Source of the DNA: Trichobilharzia regenti
Taxonomy: Eukaryota; Platyhelminthes; Trematoda; Strigeidida; Schistosomatidae
Direction: 5' to 3'
Assembly (NCBI GenBank): GCA_944472135.2
Contig: OX235268.1
Coordinates: 10,918,589-10,982,588, forward strand
DNA: 64,000 bases
Positions 24,233 to 33,358 of the stretch are shown here, piece by piece. Each line of letters opens with the position of its first letter. The stretch's first letter is position 1. A program made the translations under genes and the position numbers. The notes beneath the pieces were generated by a model. That model did no database searches. It saw only the letters and a list, made by a program, of their open reading frames with translations, and had not been told where the DNA came from.

Positions 24233-24910
24233 TCAACTCCTCTTCACACGATCTCTTCCATGTCCCACACGCCGCTTCCCTTTCGGGTTCCACTCGAGGG
24301 CTTGACGCGCGATGTCACCCAGCGGTCTCCTCAGCGAGTGTCCGATCCATCTCCACTTTCTCCTGCATATTTGTTGGGCGATTGGTTCTTGCTTTGTTTG
24401 TTCCCATAATTCCTTGTTGGTGATTCTTTCCGGCCATCTGATCTTCAGTATTGAGCGAAGACAGTTGTTAATAAAGGTCTGCAGCCTTTTGGAAATATTC
24501 TTTGTGACCCGCCAAGTTTCTGATCCGTATAGAAGAACTGACTTGACGTTTGTATTGAAAATCCGAGAATTTTGTTGTTGATGCTGAGTGACGAAGATTT
24601 CCAGATTGATTTCAGGCTGATGAATGTGTTTCTCGCCTTCCCGATTCTCGCTCGATTTGACATCCTCGTCCGCTCCTCCTGTAGTTGAGACAATGCTCCC
24701 TAGATAAGTGAATGAAGTAACCTCTTTCAAATCCCTCCCGTTGATGGTGATTGACGTTGGATCCTGTTTCTGTTGTTGGTTGGTTATTTTCATAACCTCC
24801 GTCTTGTCTATGTTTACCTGGAGTCCTGTCTTTGCTGCTTCTTCGACCAGTTTGTCGGTTTTCGCTTGTAAGTCTTCGATTTTGTGTGACATCAAACATA
24901 AATCATCCAC
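24233..24910 (-). pseudogene. RTE thumb and C-terminal domain
   Basis: The frame continues from D-D-L-C-L-M-S-H through G-L-Q-V-N-I-D-K-T-E and S-F-T-Y-L-G-S-I to V-L-L-Y-G-S-E-T-W, W-P-E-R-I-T-N-K and K-W-R-W-I-G-H near the end. Between about 24,655 and 24,565 it is out of frame because of a four-base gain (repeat of cgag near 24,655) and a two-base gain (ct near 24,563), which together restore the frame. Homologous pieces of this C-terminal part appear at 34.7, 51.2 and 55.6 kb. Confidence 0.85.
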
Positions 24911-25444
24911 GGGCGAAATCCAGGTCTTCTAGGTTCTTCACGTCGTCGGTCCAGGATATTCCTGTCTTCTCGTTTCCCACTGTCTGACGCATAATCCAGT
25001 CCACCACAATTAGGAATATCATTGGTGATAGTAAGCACCCTTGTCTGACTCCTGTGTTTACTCCAAACGCCTCGCTGAGTTTTCCGTTGTGGATCACTTG
25101 ACATGTGCCGTTGTCGTACAGCTGTTGAATAAGGTTGATGAATATTTGGGGTACGCCATAGTACTCGAGTAATTTCCAAATTACTTCACGGTCAACGCTG
25201 TCGAAGGCCTTCTCAAAGTCTATAAAGTTGAGGTAGAGGTTTGATTGCCATTCCATGCTTTGTTCTGTGATGATGATGATGCGTAGAGTTGCAATTTGGT
25301 CAGTACATGATTTGCCTTTCCTGAATCCAGCTTGTTCTGGTCGGAGTTCTGTCTCCAGTGCGTCCTTTAATCTCTCCAGGATGATGCGACTCAGGATTTT
25401 ACTTGGCGTCGATAGGAGCATGATTCCTCGCCAGTTCTTGCAGA
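24903..25444 (-). pseudogene. RTE reverse-transcriptase core, catalytic FADD split
   Basis: This frame contains L-L-S-T-P-S-K-I-L-S-R, E-Q-A-G-F-R-K-G-K-S, the first catalytic box F-I-D-F-E-K-A-F-D-S-V near 25,225, and G-V-R-Q-G-C-L-L-S-P near 25,050. The second catalytic box should read L-D-F-A-D-D-L-C. Instead, four extra bases (cgtg) lie between the Phe-Ala and Asp-Asp codons at about 24,908-24,911. They destroy the box and cause a stop. The Asp-Asp codons continue in the next frame. Confidence 0.85.
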
Positions 25445-27143
25445 GTGAGGCGTAAGTCGCCCTTCTTTGGTAGTTTCACGAGGTAACCTTTCCTCCAGTC
25501 AGTAGGCACCTTTCCCTCCTTCCAGACCTTTTGCAATAATGGAGTCAGCATGTCTGCTGTAGTCTCTGGGTCCGCTTTCAGTGCTTCAGGGGGTATTCCA
25601 TCTGGTCCGGCTGCTTTTCCAGCTTTCAGAAGCTTGATTGCATTCAAGACTTCAGCTCTCGTTGGAGGATTGGTGTCAACTTGCAGTTGTGTGCGCGCTG
25701 TTGTTGGTATTTCTGGACGGGTTGCAGGTGATGGTCGGTTCAAGAGTCCTTTGAAGTGATCCGCCCATTGTTTAATCTGTTTTTCTTCCTTGGTAATTGG
25801 GTTCCCTTGGCTGTCTTTTATAGGTTTCGCTTGTGTTGGTCTCTTCCCGGATAGAGATTTGGTTATCTGATATAGTGTCCTCAGGTCCCTTTTGCCTGCT
25901 GCCTTCTCAGCTTCAGTGGCGAGGTTGTCGTAGAATCGTCTTTTGTCCTTCCTAGCACTCTTCTTCACTTCTTTGTCCAGTGCTGTGTAAGTTGAGCTCA
26001 GCGTCTCCTTCTCCTGTCCGTCCTTGCATTGAATCATTTTCTCTTTCACCATTCTCCTCTCTTCTATTAATTTCCAAGTGTCCGTTGAGAGCCATTCCTT
26101 GTCTTGTCTCTTCTTTCTTCCTAGAACCGTTGAACACGTTTCGTTGAGAATCGCCTTCAGAGACTTCCAATGTTCTTCCACGCATGATTCTTCAGTGATG
26201 TCGCGTAGTGTTTCCTGCTTTGCTCTGACAGTTGCAGTGAAGTGTCTTTTGTGGTTGTGTCCTTCAGTTTGAGTGTTGAACTTGCATTGTGGCCTATCCC
26301 CAGCTATCCTCGAGGCTTTTAGTTTCACCTTGAAAGTCCCTTCTACTAGATAGTGGTCTGAACCCACATCTGCTCCTCTCCTTGACCTTGTGTCCAGTAG
26401 GCTCCGTCTCCACTTTCTTGAAATTGAGATGAAGTCTATTTGGTTCTTGGTGTTTCCATCTGGTGAAATCCATGTCGTCTTGTGTATATCCTTGTGTTTG
26501 AACACACTACCACCAATCACCAAATCATTGAAGGCGCAGAAGTCTGAGAAGAGTTCACCATTGTCGTTCATTTCACCGAGGGCCTCACGACCCATGGTGA
26601 GTTCTCTTCCTGTGTTGTCTCCTCCCAGCTTCGCATTCATGTCGCCCATCAGGATTTTGATATCGCCATTTGGGACGTTGTCCATTATTGCTTGTAGTTG
26701 TCTGTAGAACGCCTCCTTCTTCTCTTGTTCTGAGACGTTTGTAGGCGCATAGCATTGAATGACTGTAACTTTCCTTCCTTTTGAGTTGAACCTGGCTGTC
26801 ATTATCCTGGAGGAGATTGGTTCCCACTGCATGAGAGCTTTGGTTGCTGTTGGTGACATCATGATGGCCACTCCCTCGGTGTGCTCGTGGTTGTCCTCTG
26901 GGTGGCCGGAAAGATTACTGTCTCTCCAGTAGGTAGTTGGCACCTTCCAGTTCCGTTCCATCTGCTCTCGCAGATTCCCAACACTTCTATTCTGTACCTT
27001 CTCATTTCAGCGGCTATCTGGGCAGCCTTTCCAGTTTCGTACATTGTACGAACATTCCAGGTACCCATCCTTACTTTTGCTTTCATCGAAAGAAGGCACA
27101 TCGGCTGACTGGCTTCCCGAAGGCTTTCACCAGCCTGCGTCAT
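25445..27143 (-). pseudogene. RTE endonuclease and start of reverse transcriptase
   Basis: The first frame (27,143 to about 26,905) has G-T-W-N-V-R-T near 27,065 and G-I-C-E-S-R-W-N-G, the Asn and Glu of the APE-like active site. A one-base loss near 26,905 shifts to the second frame. That frame carries Q-C-Y-A-P-T, G-D-M-N-A near 26,646 and G-S-D-H near 26,361, the remaining metal and His motifs. It then has a basic linker and the start of the reverse transcriptase (K-A-A-G-P-D-G-I-P-P-E-A-L near 25,570). Frame is lost again near 25,445, between G-D-L and K-N-W-R-G-I. The endonuclease nicks target DNA to prime reverse transcription. Confidence 0.85.
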
Positions 27144-27355
27144 TTCACTTCCCCGATTCCAGCGAAAAGTAAGGCTATTGCTTATGTTTTTAGAATTTTT
27201 AATATATTTATTCGTTGAAGTTTCTGTAGCGATTTGGTTGTTTTACAGGGGTGGAGTTGCTAGCACCACACCCAACCCTCCCTCTTTACCCGGGCTTGGG
27301 ACCGGCTAGAAAACTAGTAAGCTAGTAGCCTAGCAAGCTTGTATCTGGCGAGGTT

Positions 27356-27400
27356 CAATGTTCCTATGGCAGATATCAATCCATTATCAAACTTGACATA
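27356..27400 (-). repeat. Right-hand TSD and resumed SINE flank
   Basis: The 12-mer caatgttcctat is repeated here (27,356-27,367). The following bases loosely continue the SINE-tail sequence interrupted at 24,108. Beyond this the similarity fades. Confidence 0.6.
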
Positions 27401-27970
27401 AATTTGATTTTTAGTTTAACATTGACAAACACTAGTTCACTCGGTTGATGAAGTGAAAGTGGGGGCTTCGTATTAATTCCTTAGTCGGAAAAATGACTTA
27501 CAATCAATGAAATAGGAAGAATTCTAAAAACATGGTTATGGATGCGTAAGTTACCGAAAACTCCACAAAACTTGGCTTACTGCTACAACTGAAAATTCAG
27601 AAGTAAAATCGTTCGTCAAGAATTACTCCAATGATGATTAGCTCACACGTAGTGTAGTTTTAATTTCTCCGTGTCATTCCCAAGATGATTTTATTCATCT
27701 GTTCATCTCGTTCTAGAACTACTTGAAAGTAATCAAAGTTTTTCTAGGAGAAAATGTAAATCTTTCTTATCTCTGACAGTATAGTATCACTTTTTTTAAA
27801 TTCCTTCACATAAACGCACTTATCAGCATGTAGGCATACGAGTTAGTCGCTCGTGCGCTTTTGGTCTACTTCACCTATTAATCTTACACCAAGACTCAAT
27901 TATATGGTATGGAAGTTTTGTGGGCTGCCAATTGACGACCAGATCGTAGTCAATGTACCAAATATCTCCC
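27401..27970. other. No gene recognised; possible 3'UTR of the PLE fragment
   Basis: AT-rich sequence on the downstream side of the minus-strand PLE coding tail. No motif was recognised. Confidence 0.35.
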
Positions 27971-27971
27971 T

Positions 27972-28188
27972 TTACGGCCAGAGCAGAAGTAGGGATTGTA
28001 CATACCTCTTTCGGACACAAAGGTCTGGCCCAAAGCCATGAAATGCCAAGGCCTCAGCAGTCTTAAGAAGTCTGTAGCGAAGAAAACGCGGGAAGTTAGC
28101 ATGGATTCTATATATGTTCTTGAAATCATGGTCAGGGTTGACAGAGTGACAGAAGTCGATCAGGTGTTCCAGGATAGAGCTTCGAACA
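27972..28188 (-). pseudogene. Penelope-like element, GIY-YIG C-terminal domain
   Basis: On the minus strand an uninterrupted frame of about 70 codons reads S-S-I-L-E-H-L-I-D-F-C-H-S-V-N, then F-K-N-I-Y-R-I, T-A-E-A-L-A-F-H-G-F-G-P-D-L-C-V and finally K-R-Y-V-Q-S-L-L-L-L-W-P before a stop at 27,972-27,974. E-H-L-(x)3-C/G-H and the closing A-E-A-(x)-G-(x)-P-(x)-L-C-V-(x)-K block are the typical end of PLE endonuclease domains. No GIY-YIG core or reverse transcriptase lies upstream (28,190-28,300 is an (ATT)n microsatellite). This is therefore a strongly 5'-truncated insertion whose remaining frame is still open. Confidence 0.8.
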
Positions 28189-28253
28189 TTTATTTATTCA
28201 TTTAATTATTTTGCTTATTTAGTTATTCCATGTACTTTTCGCTTATTACTGCG

Positions 28254-28272
28254 ATTATTATTATTATTATTG
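28254..28272. repeat. (ATT)n microsatellite
   Basis: About six ATT units directly upstream (element-wise 5') of the truncated PLE tail. Confidence 0.9.
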
Positions 28273-29530
28273 TTACTATTCTCACTCTGAATTGTTTCCA
28301 CTTGACCCACTTGTCATTTTAAACCCAAAATTATTAATTCTTATATTTTTTATTTTACAATATTAAATTCTATTTTATCAAATTTCACACCATGCTACGT
28401 AACACTTTATATTCGCCTACTGATCTTATATTTATGTATACCTTTCCAAAATCTACACACCTTATGTATTATTCTATATGTGACATTAATTATTCTGTCA
28501 CTTGACAATAAACCATGATTATAATCACAAATATTTTAATTGCATTTCATACTAATATTATTATTTAATGTATTCACACCTTTGACCTGATTCCCTCACC
28601 GGATATACGATTGTACAGCATGATAATAAATTCGTTGAAAAGAGTCTGTTCGATGAATATTCTGTTCTTAACTAGGAATAAAGTATTTAAGTGTATAAAA
28701 GTATAAAACTCCAACTTTTTACACACCTATTTGCTGTTATGAGAAACTGCAACGCATGAAACTAACAGCTCACTGAGAAACACTAAGTAAACGGACATTT
28801 TCATTCTTTCTTGAATATATTTTTGTTAATATTTTCACCCAATAATAAATTAAACACGTTTCCTTCTTTAACAGTACTATCAGTGTTAAAGTCTCTGTTT
28901 TAAATATTGCCTCTACAAGGAGAAAATTAGATCCAGTTCTGTACTACTTGCCAGAATATCCACATTTGTACCGAAAGTATGTATGCAGTGAAACAATTCT
29001 TGATTCTCTTACATCCAGTTAAATTTAAATCAAAATGGTTATGCCCGTTAATATCATTCGCGTCGTTCATTACGCATAATGAGTGTGCACAGAAAATGCA
29101 ACCCATTTTCATTTCTTTATACACATTTACACAGAATGTAAGTCAAATGAAATGCATTGAGACACAAACAACTAATTCTCATCTACATTGATTCATGCGC
29201 ATACAGTGAGATTCAATAGTTGAAGTGTGTGATTTTGTACTTATTTGTTGAGGGTAAGAAATATATATAATCTGTGGTGTGAGAAGAAATATGACAATAT
29301 GTCACAGGTAAATAAGAACAAACCAATGAGATGCACTGAATGTGTGTCAGGGGGATGAAAATCAATGAAGGTGATGACGATGAAAGACATTGGTCATACA
29401 CAAGGATTTAGTCAATTAACAAATACGGCATAAATCTAGGTGGTGTTTAGTGGTAACAAGAATAGGAGTAAATATGTTATCTCAGTGAGTTGTATTATTT
29501 CGATAAAATTTTCGTCGTAAGAAGACTAAA
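28273..29530. other. AT-rich DNA, no gene recognised
   Basis: Short frames on both strands without motif. Nothing was recognised until the foldback SINE. Confidence 0.45.
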
Positions 29531-29632
29531 ATTAATTGTTTCAAGTATTGGTTTTGTAGGGATTTTGTTTGATTGCATGGAGGATTTAATCATGAGCTGA
29601 CATCAGTTAGAGAACCACTGGAAAACCTGGGA

Positions 29633-29678
29633 GTGCTGGACAGCTGTTTCGTCCTAGTTTGGGACTCTTCAGCAGTAC
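29633..29678 (-). ncRNA. Hammerhead ribozyme motif (left arm)
   Basis: On the minus strand: stem I GTACTG, core CTGAAGA, stem II GTCC/GGAC with a 6-base loop, GAAA, short stem III CAG/CTG, cleavage triplet GTC, and return strand CAGCAC, which leaves one mismatch in stem I. All core bases required for a type I hammerhead are present, so self-cleavage is plausible after the C opposite 29,639. Confidence 0.75.
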
Positions 29679-29777
29679 GCACCCACCGGGATTCGAACCC
29701 GGGACCCTCTGGTTAATATCATTCCTTCTGTAACCTTCTGTAACCATAAGGTCCTGGGTTCGAATCCCGGTGGGTGC

Positions 29778-29823
29778 GTACTGCTGAAGAGTCCCAAACT
29801 AGGACGAAACAGCTGTTCAGTAC
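29778..29823 (+). ncRNA. Hammerhead ribozyme motif (right arm)
   Basis: Stem I GTACTG/CAGTAC is perfect. The core CTGAAGA, stem II GTCC/GGAC around caaact(a), GAAA and stem III CAG/CTG are all intact. The cleavage triplet is GTT rather than GTC, which still fits the NUH rule but is usually slower. The predicted cut is after 29,817. Minus and plus hammerheads in one palindrome mean either transcript strand carries one. Confidence 0.75.
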
Positions 29824-30084
29824 TCCCAGGTTTTCCAGTGGTTCTCTGACTGATGTCAGCTGATGATTAATTGTTTCAATTATTTATAAAGATGGCAGAT
29901 ACTTAAAAATAACCAACCATATGTTATTAAGTCAAATATAAGTCTGTAGTAGGTTTGAATTCGTCATATATCCCTACTACATTACTAATCTCAGCTTGGG
30001 TTTCACATCTACTTTTTTGGTAGAACTATATCGCCTTTACTTCTTTCTCAGTTTTGTTATAGCGAATGTACTTTGGCGTGTGCT

Positions 30085-30336
30085 ACTGATGAGATTTTTT
30101 TTCCTTCACGTTCCCAGTGGAGCATAGGGCCTCAAGCTAGTGGCTTAAAGTTTCTGTAGCAGTGTTTAATTTTATAGGATGGGGTTGATAGCCTCATGCC
30201 CAACCTTACTTCTTTACCAGAATTATTTCTGGCTTAGCGAGGTAAAGGAGTGCGTCGGCCGAGGATTGAACCCCAGACCATGCGCATTGTCGGCCAGCGT
30301 CCTAACCGCTGTACCACTGACACACTGATGAGATTT
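30085..30336 (-). mobile_element. RTE-dependent tRNA-SINE with 13-bp TSD
   Basis: Reading the minus strand: a tRNA-like head (A-box-like tggtacagcggttaggacgc, B box gggttcaatcc), then a body matching the 5'UTR of the RTE element at 27.2 kb. The plus-strand landmarks of that body are gtttctgtagc and cccaacc(t/c)t(a/c)c followed by tctttacc. The 3' end (gccctatgctccactgggaac, then gtgaagga and A residues) matches the RTE 3' end near 24.14 kb. The 13-mer actgatgagattt is at 30,085-30,097 and 30,324-30,336. The element is 226 bases, non-coding, presumably Pol III transcribed and mobilised by RTE proteins. Confidence 0.85.
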
Positions 30337-31735
30337 ACCAATAGTATATAATAAGACATTCACCGGTTTACACACATCGAATAGGAGGGAAATAGATGTG
30401 ATATCAGCGGAAGCAAATGATTAAAAGCGTGACAGAAACATAAAAAACACAATTTGAGGGGCGGATGTATCATAACATGGGAGATCTCTGCAAAAATGTG
30501 TGTCTTGAAGATGAAGTGTACATAATTTCGCTATATTGAGATAATACATTGTGAATTAAACATCTCTTTACCAAGTCAGTCGTCTTCTACTCTTACACTG
30601 TCACGTTTTCTCTTACTCTGGGCTTCCTTCATCCTCTCAATGAATTATGCAGCAAGATCCTCTATCATGAATACATATTCTAATCTGTCTGATATCATCA
30701 TATAAGGGTTACCCATCAGTACTCATTATTTTCACTCCTTTGATCACATAGTCAATTGTGCCATCCTTTGCAAATCTTTTCTGGGCTCGATGTGTTTTGT
30801 CTCGCGTTTTACAACTTTTGTTATATTATATTGGTGGTCTGCTTGAATCACTAGGATACCTGAATTTTCATCCGAAAGACTGCATGTTATTTACTTTATG
30901 TCTTGATGTTATAATCACTGAATACTATCCATGGGTAGCCAACTGTACTCATCCAAATATTTCATTGGTTTGCAACCTACTCTTGCTAATTTCTCGTGGA
31001 CAATATCAAATACTATAAGGGATTATTTTATTCTTCAGACCTAACATCAGTGAGTCGTATGATGAACTGTGGAGGGGAATTACACTTAAGAATTCCAGAT
31101 GAAGAGAATGCAATATGCAATACACTACACCGAAAATTCTGCATACTGCATAGAATTATTGTGTATAATAAAGCTATAATTATTATTTGTGAGATTTCAC
31201 ACCATCTTGAAAAATAATTATTACCAAGTCTTGACATCATAGTAGTCACTGCATTCAAGCGATAATTAATAAAAATAATACGTGTAACTGTGCTAACTAC
31301 CACAATGAAAGTGTAAAAGAATTCCGGTGGTCACAGCATTGAAACTGAACTCGATATAATATCACCTTGTTATTAAGTTCGTGTTTTCATAATGTTATGA
31401 TTGAGAAGGCGTTAACAGTGGTATAGTTTTTAGCCAACAGATTCTAGTTACACCAAAATAAAATGCAATAGCCACGTTTAGAACTGTAATCAGATTAAAT
31501 TTGAACCTGATTTGTAGTAGCGATGACGTTTATTCAAACCACTAGATAATTTTCTCAGTTTTGATGGTGAAATCTACTCAATTCAATTTGTGACATAATG
31601 TGTATTAATGGTGACATTTCTCCTAACTAAAAGATAATGTTATTTGGAATTTCGTGAGTTATATCACGTACTTTAGTGAAGAAGAAGTGAGGAGTAGAAG
31701 TGAATGAACGTGAAATAACTTTATAATTTAACATG
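30337..31735. other. No gene recognised
   Basis: The 86-codon plus-strand frame at 30,758-31,018 is Leu/Cys-rich but matches nothing recognised. No repeat was identified. Confidence 0.4.
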
Positions 31736-31779
31736 AATTATACACAGTATACAATTGGTGGATGGTGACTAGCAGTGAA

Positions 31780-31824
31780 ATCCAGGATGCGCATTTCGTC
31801 CTATTTGGGACTCGTCAGCTGGAT
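31780..31824 (-). ncRNA. Intact hammerhead ribozyme
   Basis: On the minus strand: stem I ATCCAG/CTGGAT (6 pairs), core CTGACGA, stem II GTCC/GGAC around caaata, GAAA, stem III TGC/GCA without a stable loop, cleavage triplet ATC. All invariant core bases are present. The predicted cut is between the bases opposite 31,786 and 31,785. The minimal stem III is characteristic of schistosome hammerheads, which fold better as dimers, and an inverted second copy lies only about 50 bases away. Confidence 0.85.
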
Positions 31825-31876
31825 GTACCTGCATTTCTCAGTGGGAACATCATCACTCGCTGAGAAATGCAGGTAC

Positions 31877-31923
31877 ATCCAGCTGACGAGTCCCAAATAG
31901 GACGAAATGCTTTTATCCTGGAT
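31877..31923 (+). ncRNA. Hammerhead ribozyme with weakened stem III
   Basis: Stem I ATCCAG/CTGGAT, core CTGACGA, stem II GTCC/GGAC and GAAA are as in the opposite arm. Stem III reads TGC then TTTT before ATC, where the opposite arm has gc, so only the first pair, an A-U and a G-U wobble remain. Reduced activity is expected. The predicted cut is after 31,917. Confidence 0.75.
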
Positions 31924-32081
31924 TCCACTGCTAGCCACCATCCACCAATTGTATACTAATTAAATACCCAGACATCGTCCAAGCATCTGCACAACAAGCC
32001 GACATGTCAACCTGAGACCGAGCACTTCGGTCCAATCAATCGACAGGAAAATCAAAAACTCAATTCAATAATTATACACAG

Positions 32082-33055
32082 TGCCTACATTCCGCTGACA
32101 CCTTCATCTTTGAACAAGAAACATGTAGTTTTATGAGTGGACCTGAAAAATTTTATTTGAACTTAGTCTATTTCAATGTGATTCTTGTTTGAATTATGGA
32201 AATATCTGAAGTGTATCGTGGTGATACCAGGATGACGATAATATTTTAAAAATGGAATGTACTCAGGAAATTGCAGAATAAAGTATTTCGCAAATGAATT
32301 CAATATTTTAAGCAGGAAACCTAACCCTGACTGTAAATTCTCATGTTGTAGTCAATTCAGAACCATATGGCCAGTATCAATTCACACCTGAAACTACATT
32401 GTGGTAATTTCTTTGTCTCTGAACTCGGAATATTTTTCATTTTCAATGGGACGAAGCCATCCATTCTACTCATTTTTTTCTATTCTGCACATTTTATTTT
32501 CTTGAATTTTTGCACCATAAACTTCATGTGGCCATTCGAAATTTTGTGATTTCTTTTTGATTTTACTACCTCATTTAAAAGTTTCTTTTCTCCTCTTTCC
32601 TATAAGTTAATTCCAAATGACTATTCATTGCTTAGATTAGTAATTGTTCACATCCCCAATGACGTGAGATTATTCACAATTAGGTGGATAATGTTGTTTC
32701 TTATACGCTTTGATTTATTTGGTGACCAACTGACATCCTTTGACTTCTGACATCAGTTTACCCTGTATACAATAGCGCCATATATGTAACTGTACAGCCT
32801 TGCAGAGAATTCATGAACGGAGTTCTCTTTAGTTTAAAATATGTGCTCTAGATTAACAAAATGGGAGAACTGAAACAGTATCACATTAGTGAAGGTGACA
32901 ATACTGCTAAAGTCGTCCGGTAAATGTGAGTGTCTGTTTTGGTACAGGTCTAAATAAGCTATATATGTTAGGCATTATGCAGTGAATATTAAATATTTCG
33001 TCTGGGTGAATAATTAACATGGAGTTTCGTATGATAAGCGTGACGATTTTTACTC
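32082..33055. other. No gene recognised
   Basis: AT-rich sequence with no element recognised between two TSD-flanked insertions. Confidence 0.4.
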
Positions 33056-33358
33056 CTAGTGTGGTGAGAGCAGGCCGTGAGAAAATATGAGCAAGGCTGA
33101 TTCAACAACCAATCACAGCAAAGTTAACGTGGCAAAATATGATTCGCAGATAGAGAACTCTATTTGTCGAGGAATCCCGAAACAACCAATCCGAAGCCTG
33201 CGTTTGTCTGCCTAACTTCTGATAAACAACCAATCAGATAACTGCGCTTGTCTACTTGCATAAGCTATAATAATGTATGTGAAATATGTATAAATACGTG
33301 TTGATTTTCATAATAAAACGATCTGTTGCCTGGCCCTTGTCTTCTGTTGTTACACTAG
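33056..33358 (+). mobile_element. Solo LTR, 295 bp, with 4-bp TSD
   Basis: The LTR runs from 33,060 (tgtggtgag) to 33,354 (ttgttaca), i.e. TG...CA ends. The 4-mer ctag is at 33,056-33,059 and 33,355-33,358. Inside are three aacaacc/accaatca-type motifs, a TATA box (gtataaatacg near 33,287) and a poly(A) signal (aataaaa near 33,312) in the right order for U3-R-U5. No gag or pol lies on either side, so the internal region was lost by LTR-LTR recombination. A 4-bp duplication fits a Gypsy-type or BEL-type element. The strand is set by the TATA-to-poly(A) order. Confidence 0.85.

Larger units (their letters stand above)
24109..27355 (-). mobile_element. RTE-clade non-LTR retrotransposon, full-length insertion, dead
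   Basis: On the minus strand a 5'UTR (27,150-27,355) is followed by an APE-type endonuclease, a reverse transcriptase, a short C-terminal domain and a 3' end with an (AAT/AATA)-rich tail at 24,109-24,135. The 12-mer caatgttcctat lies on both sides (24,097-24,108 and 27,356-27,367) and is read as the target-site duplication. A length of about 3.25 kb and the (AAT)n-type tail suit the RTE clade. The coding region needs at least four frame corrections, so this copy cannot make its protein. It sits inside an older SINE. Confidence 0.9.
29531..29879. mobile_element. Foldback hammerhead SINE with 14-bp TSD
   Basis: The left arm (minus) runs from the complete SINE 3' tail (gtattggttttgtagg, 29,545) through tail, hammerhead and B box to about 29,715. 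The right arm (plus) mirrors it from about 29,742 (taacc) to 29,865, where it stops inside the tail. The 14-mer attaattgtttcaa is present at 29,531-29,544 and again at 29,866-29,879, so both arms entered together. Arms are about 94 percent complementary by eye. The inner ends carry ggtta and taacc, the right size for a snap-back primer. tRNA-like B boxes are gattcgaaccc (RC) and gggttcgaatccc. Confidence 0.9.
31736..32081. mobile_element. Palindromic double-hammerhead (Sm-alpha-like) element with 12-bp TSD
   Basis: Left arm 31,748-31,842 (minus) and right arm about 31,860-31,957 (plus) are nearly perfect inverted copies, from tatacaattggtgg to ctgcatttctcag, around a spacer of about 20 bases. 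A single-copy tail follows to 32,069. The 12-mer aattatacacag lies at 31,736-31,747 and 32,070-32,081, so the unit is a single insertion of 322 bases. Each arm holds a hammerhead of the subtype known from schistosome Sm-alpha repeats (cccaaataggac stem-loop). It differs from the tRNA-headed SINEs nearby by its flanks. Confidence 0.9.

Noticed and set aside
24145..27218. Many plus-strand frames over the RTE element
   Set aside because: They are shadows of the minus-strand retrotransposon frames.
30262..30323. Functional tRNA gene on the minus strand
   Set aside because: It is the head of a TSD-flanked SINE and lacks a complete cloverleaf.
31748..31957. Assembly-made palindrome
   Set aside because: The arms differ (gcgc vs gctttt in stem III and other substitutions), and the whole has its own TSD, so it is biological.
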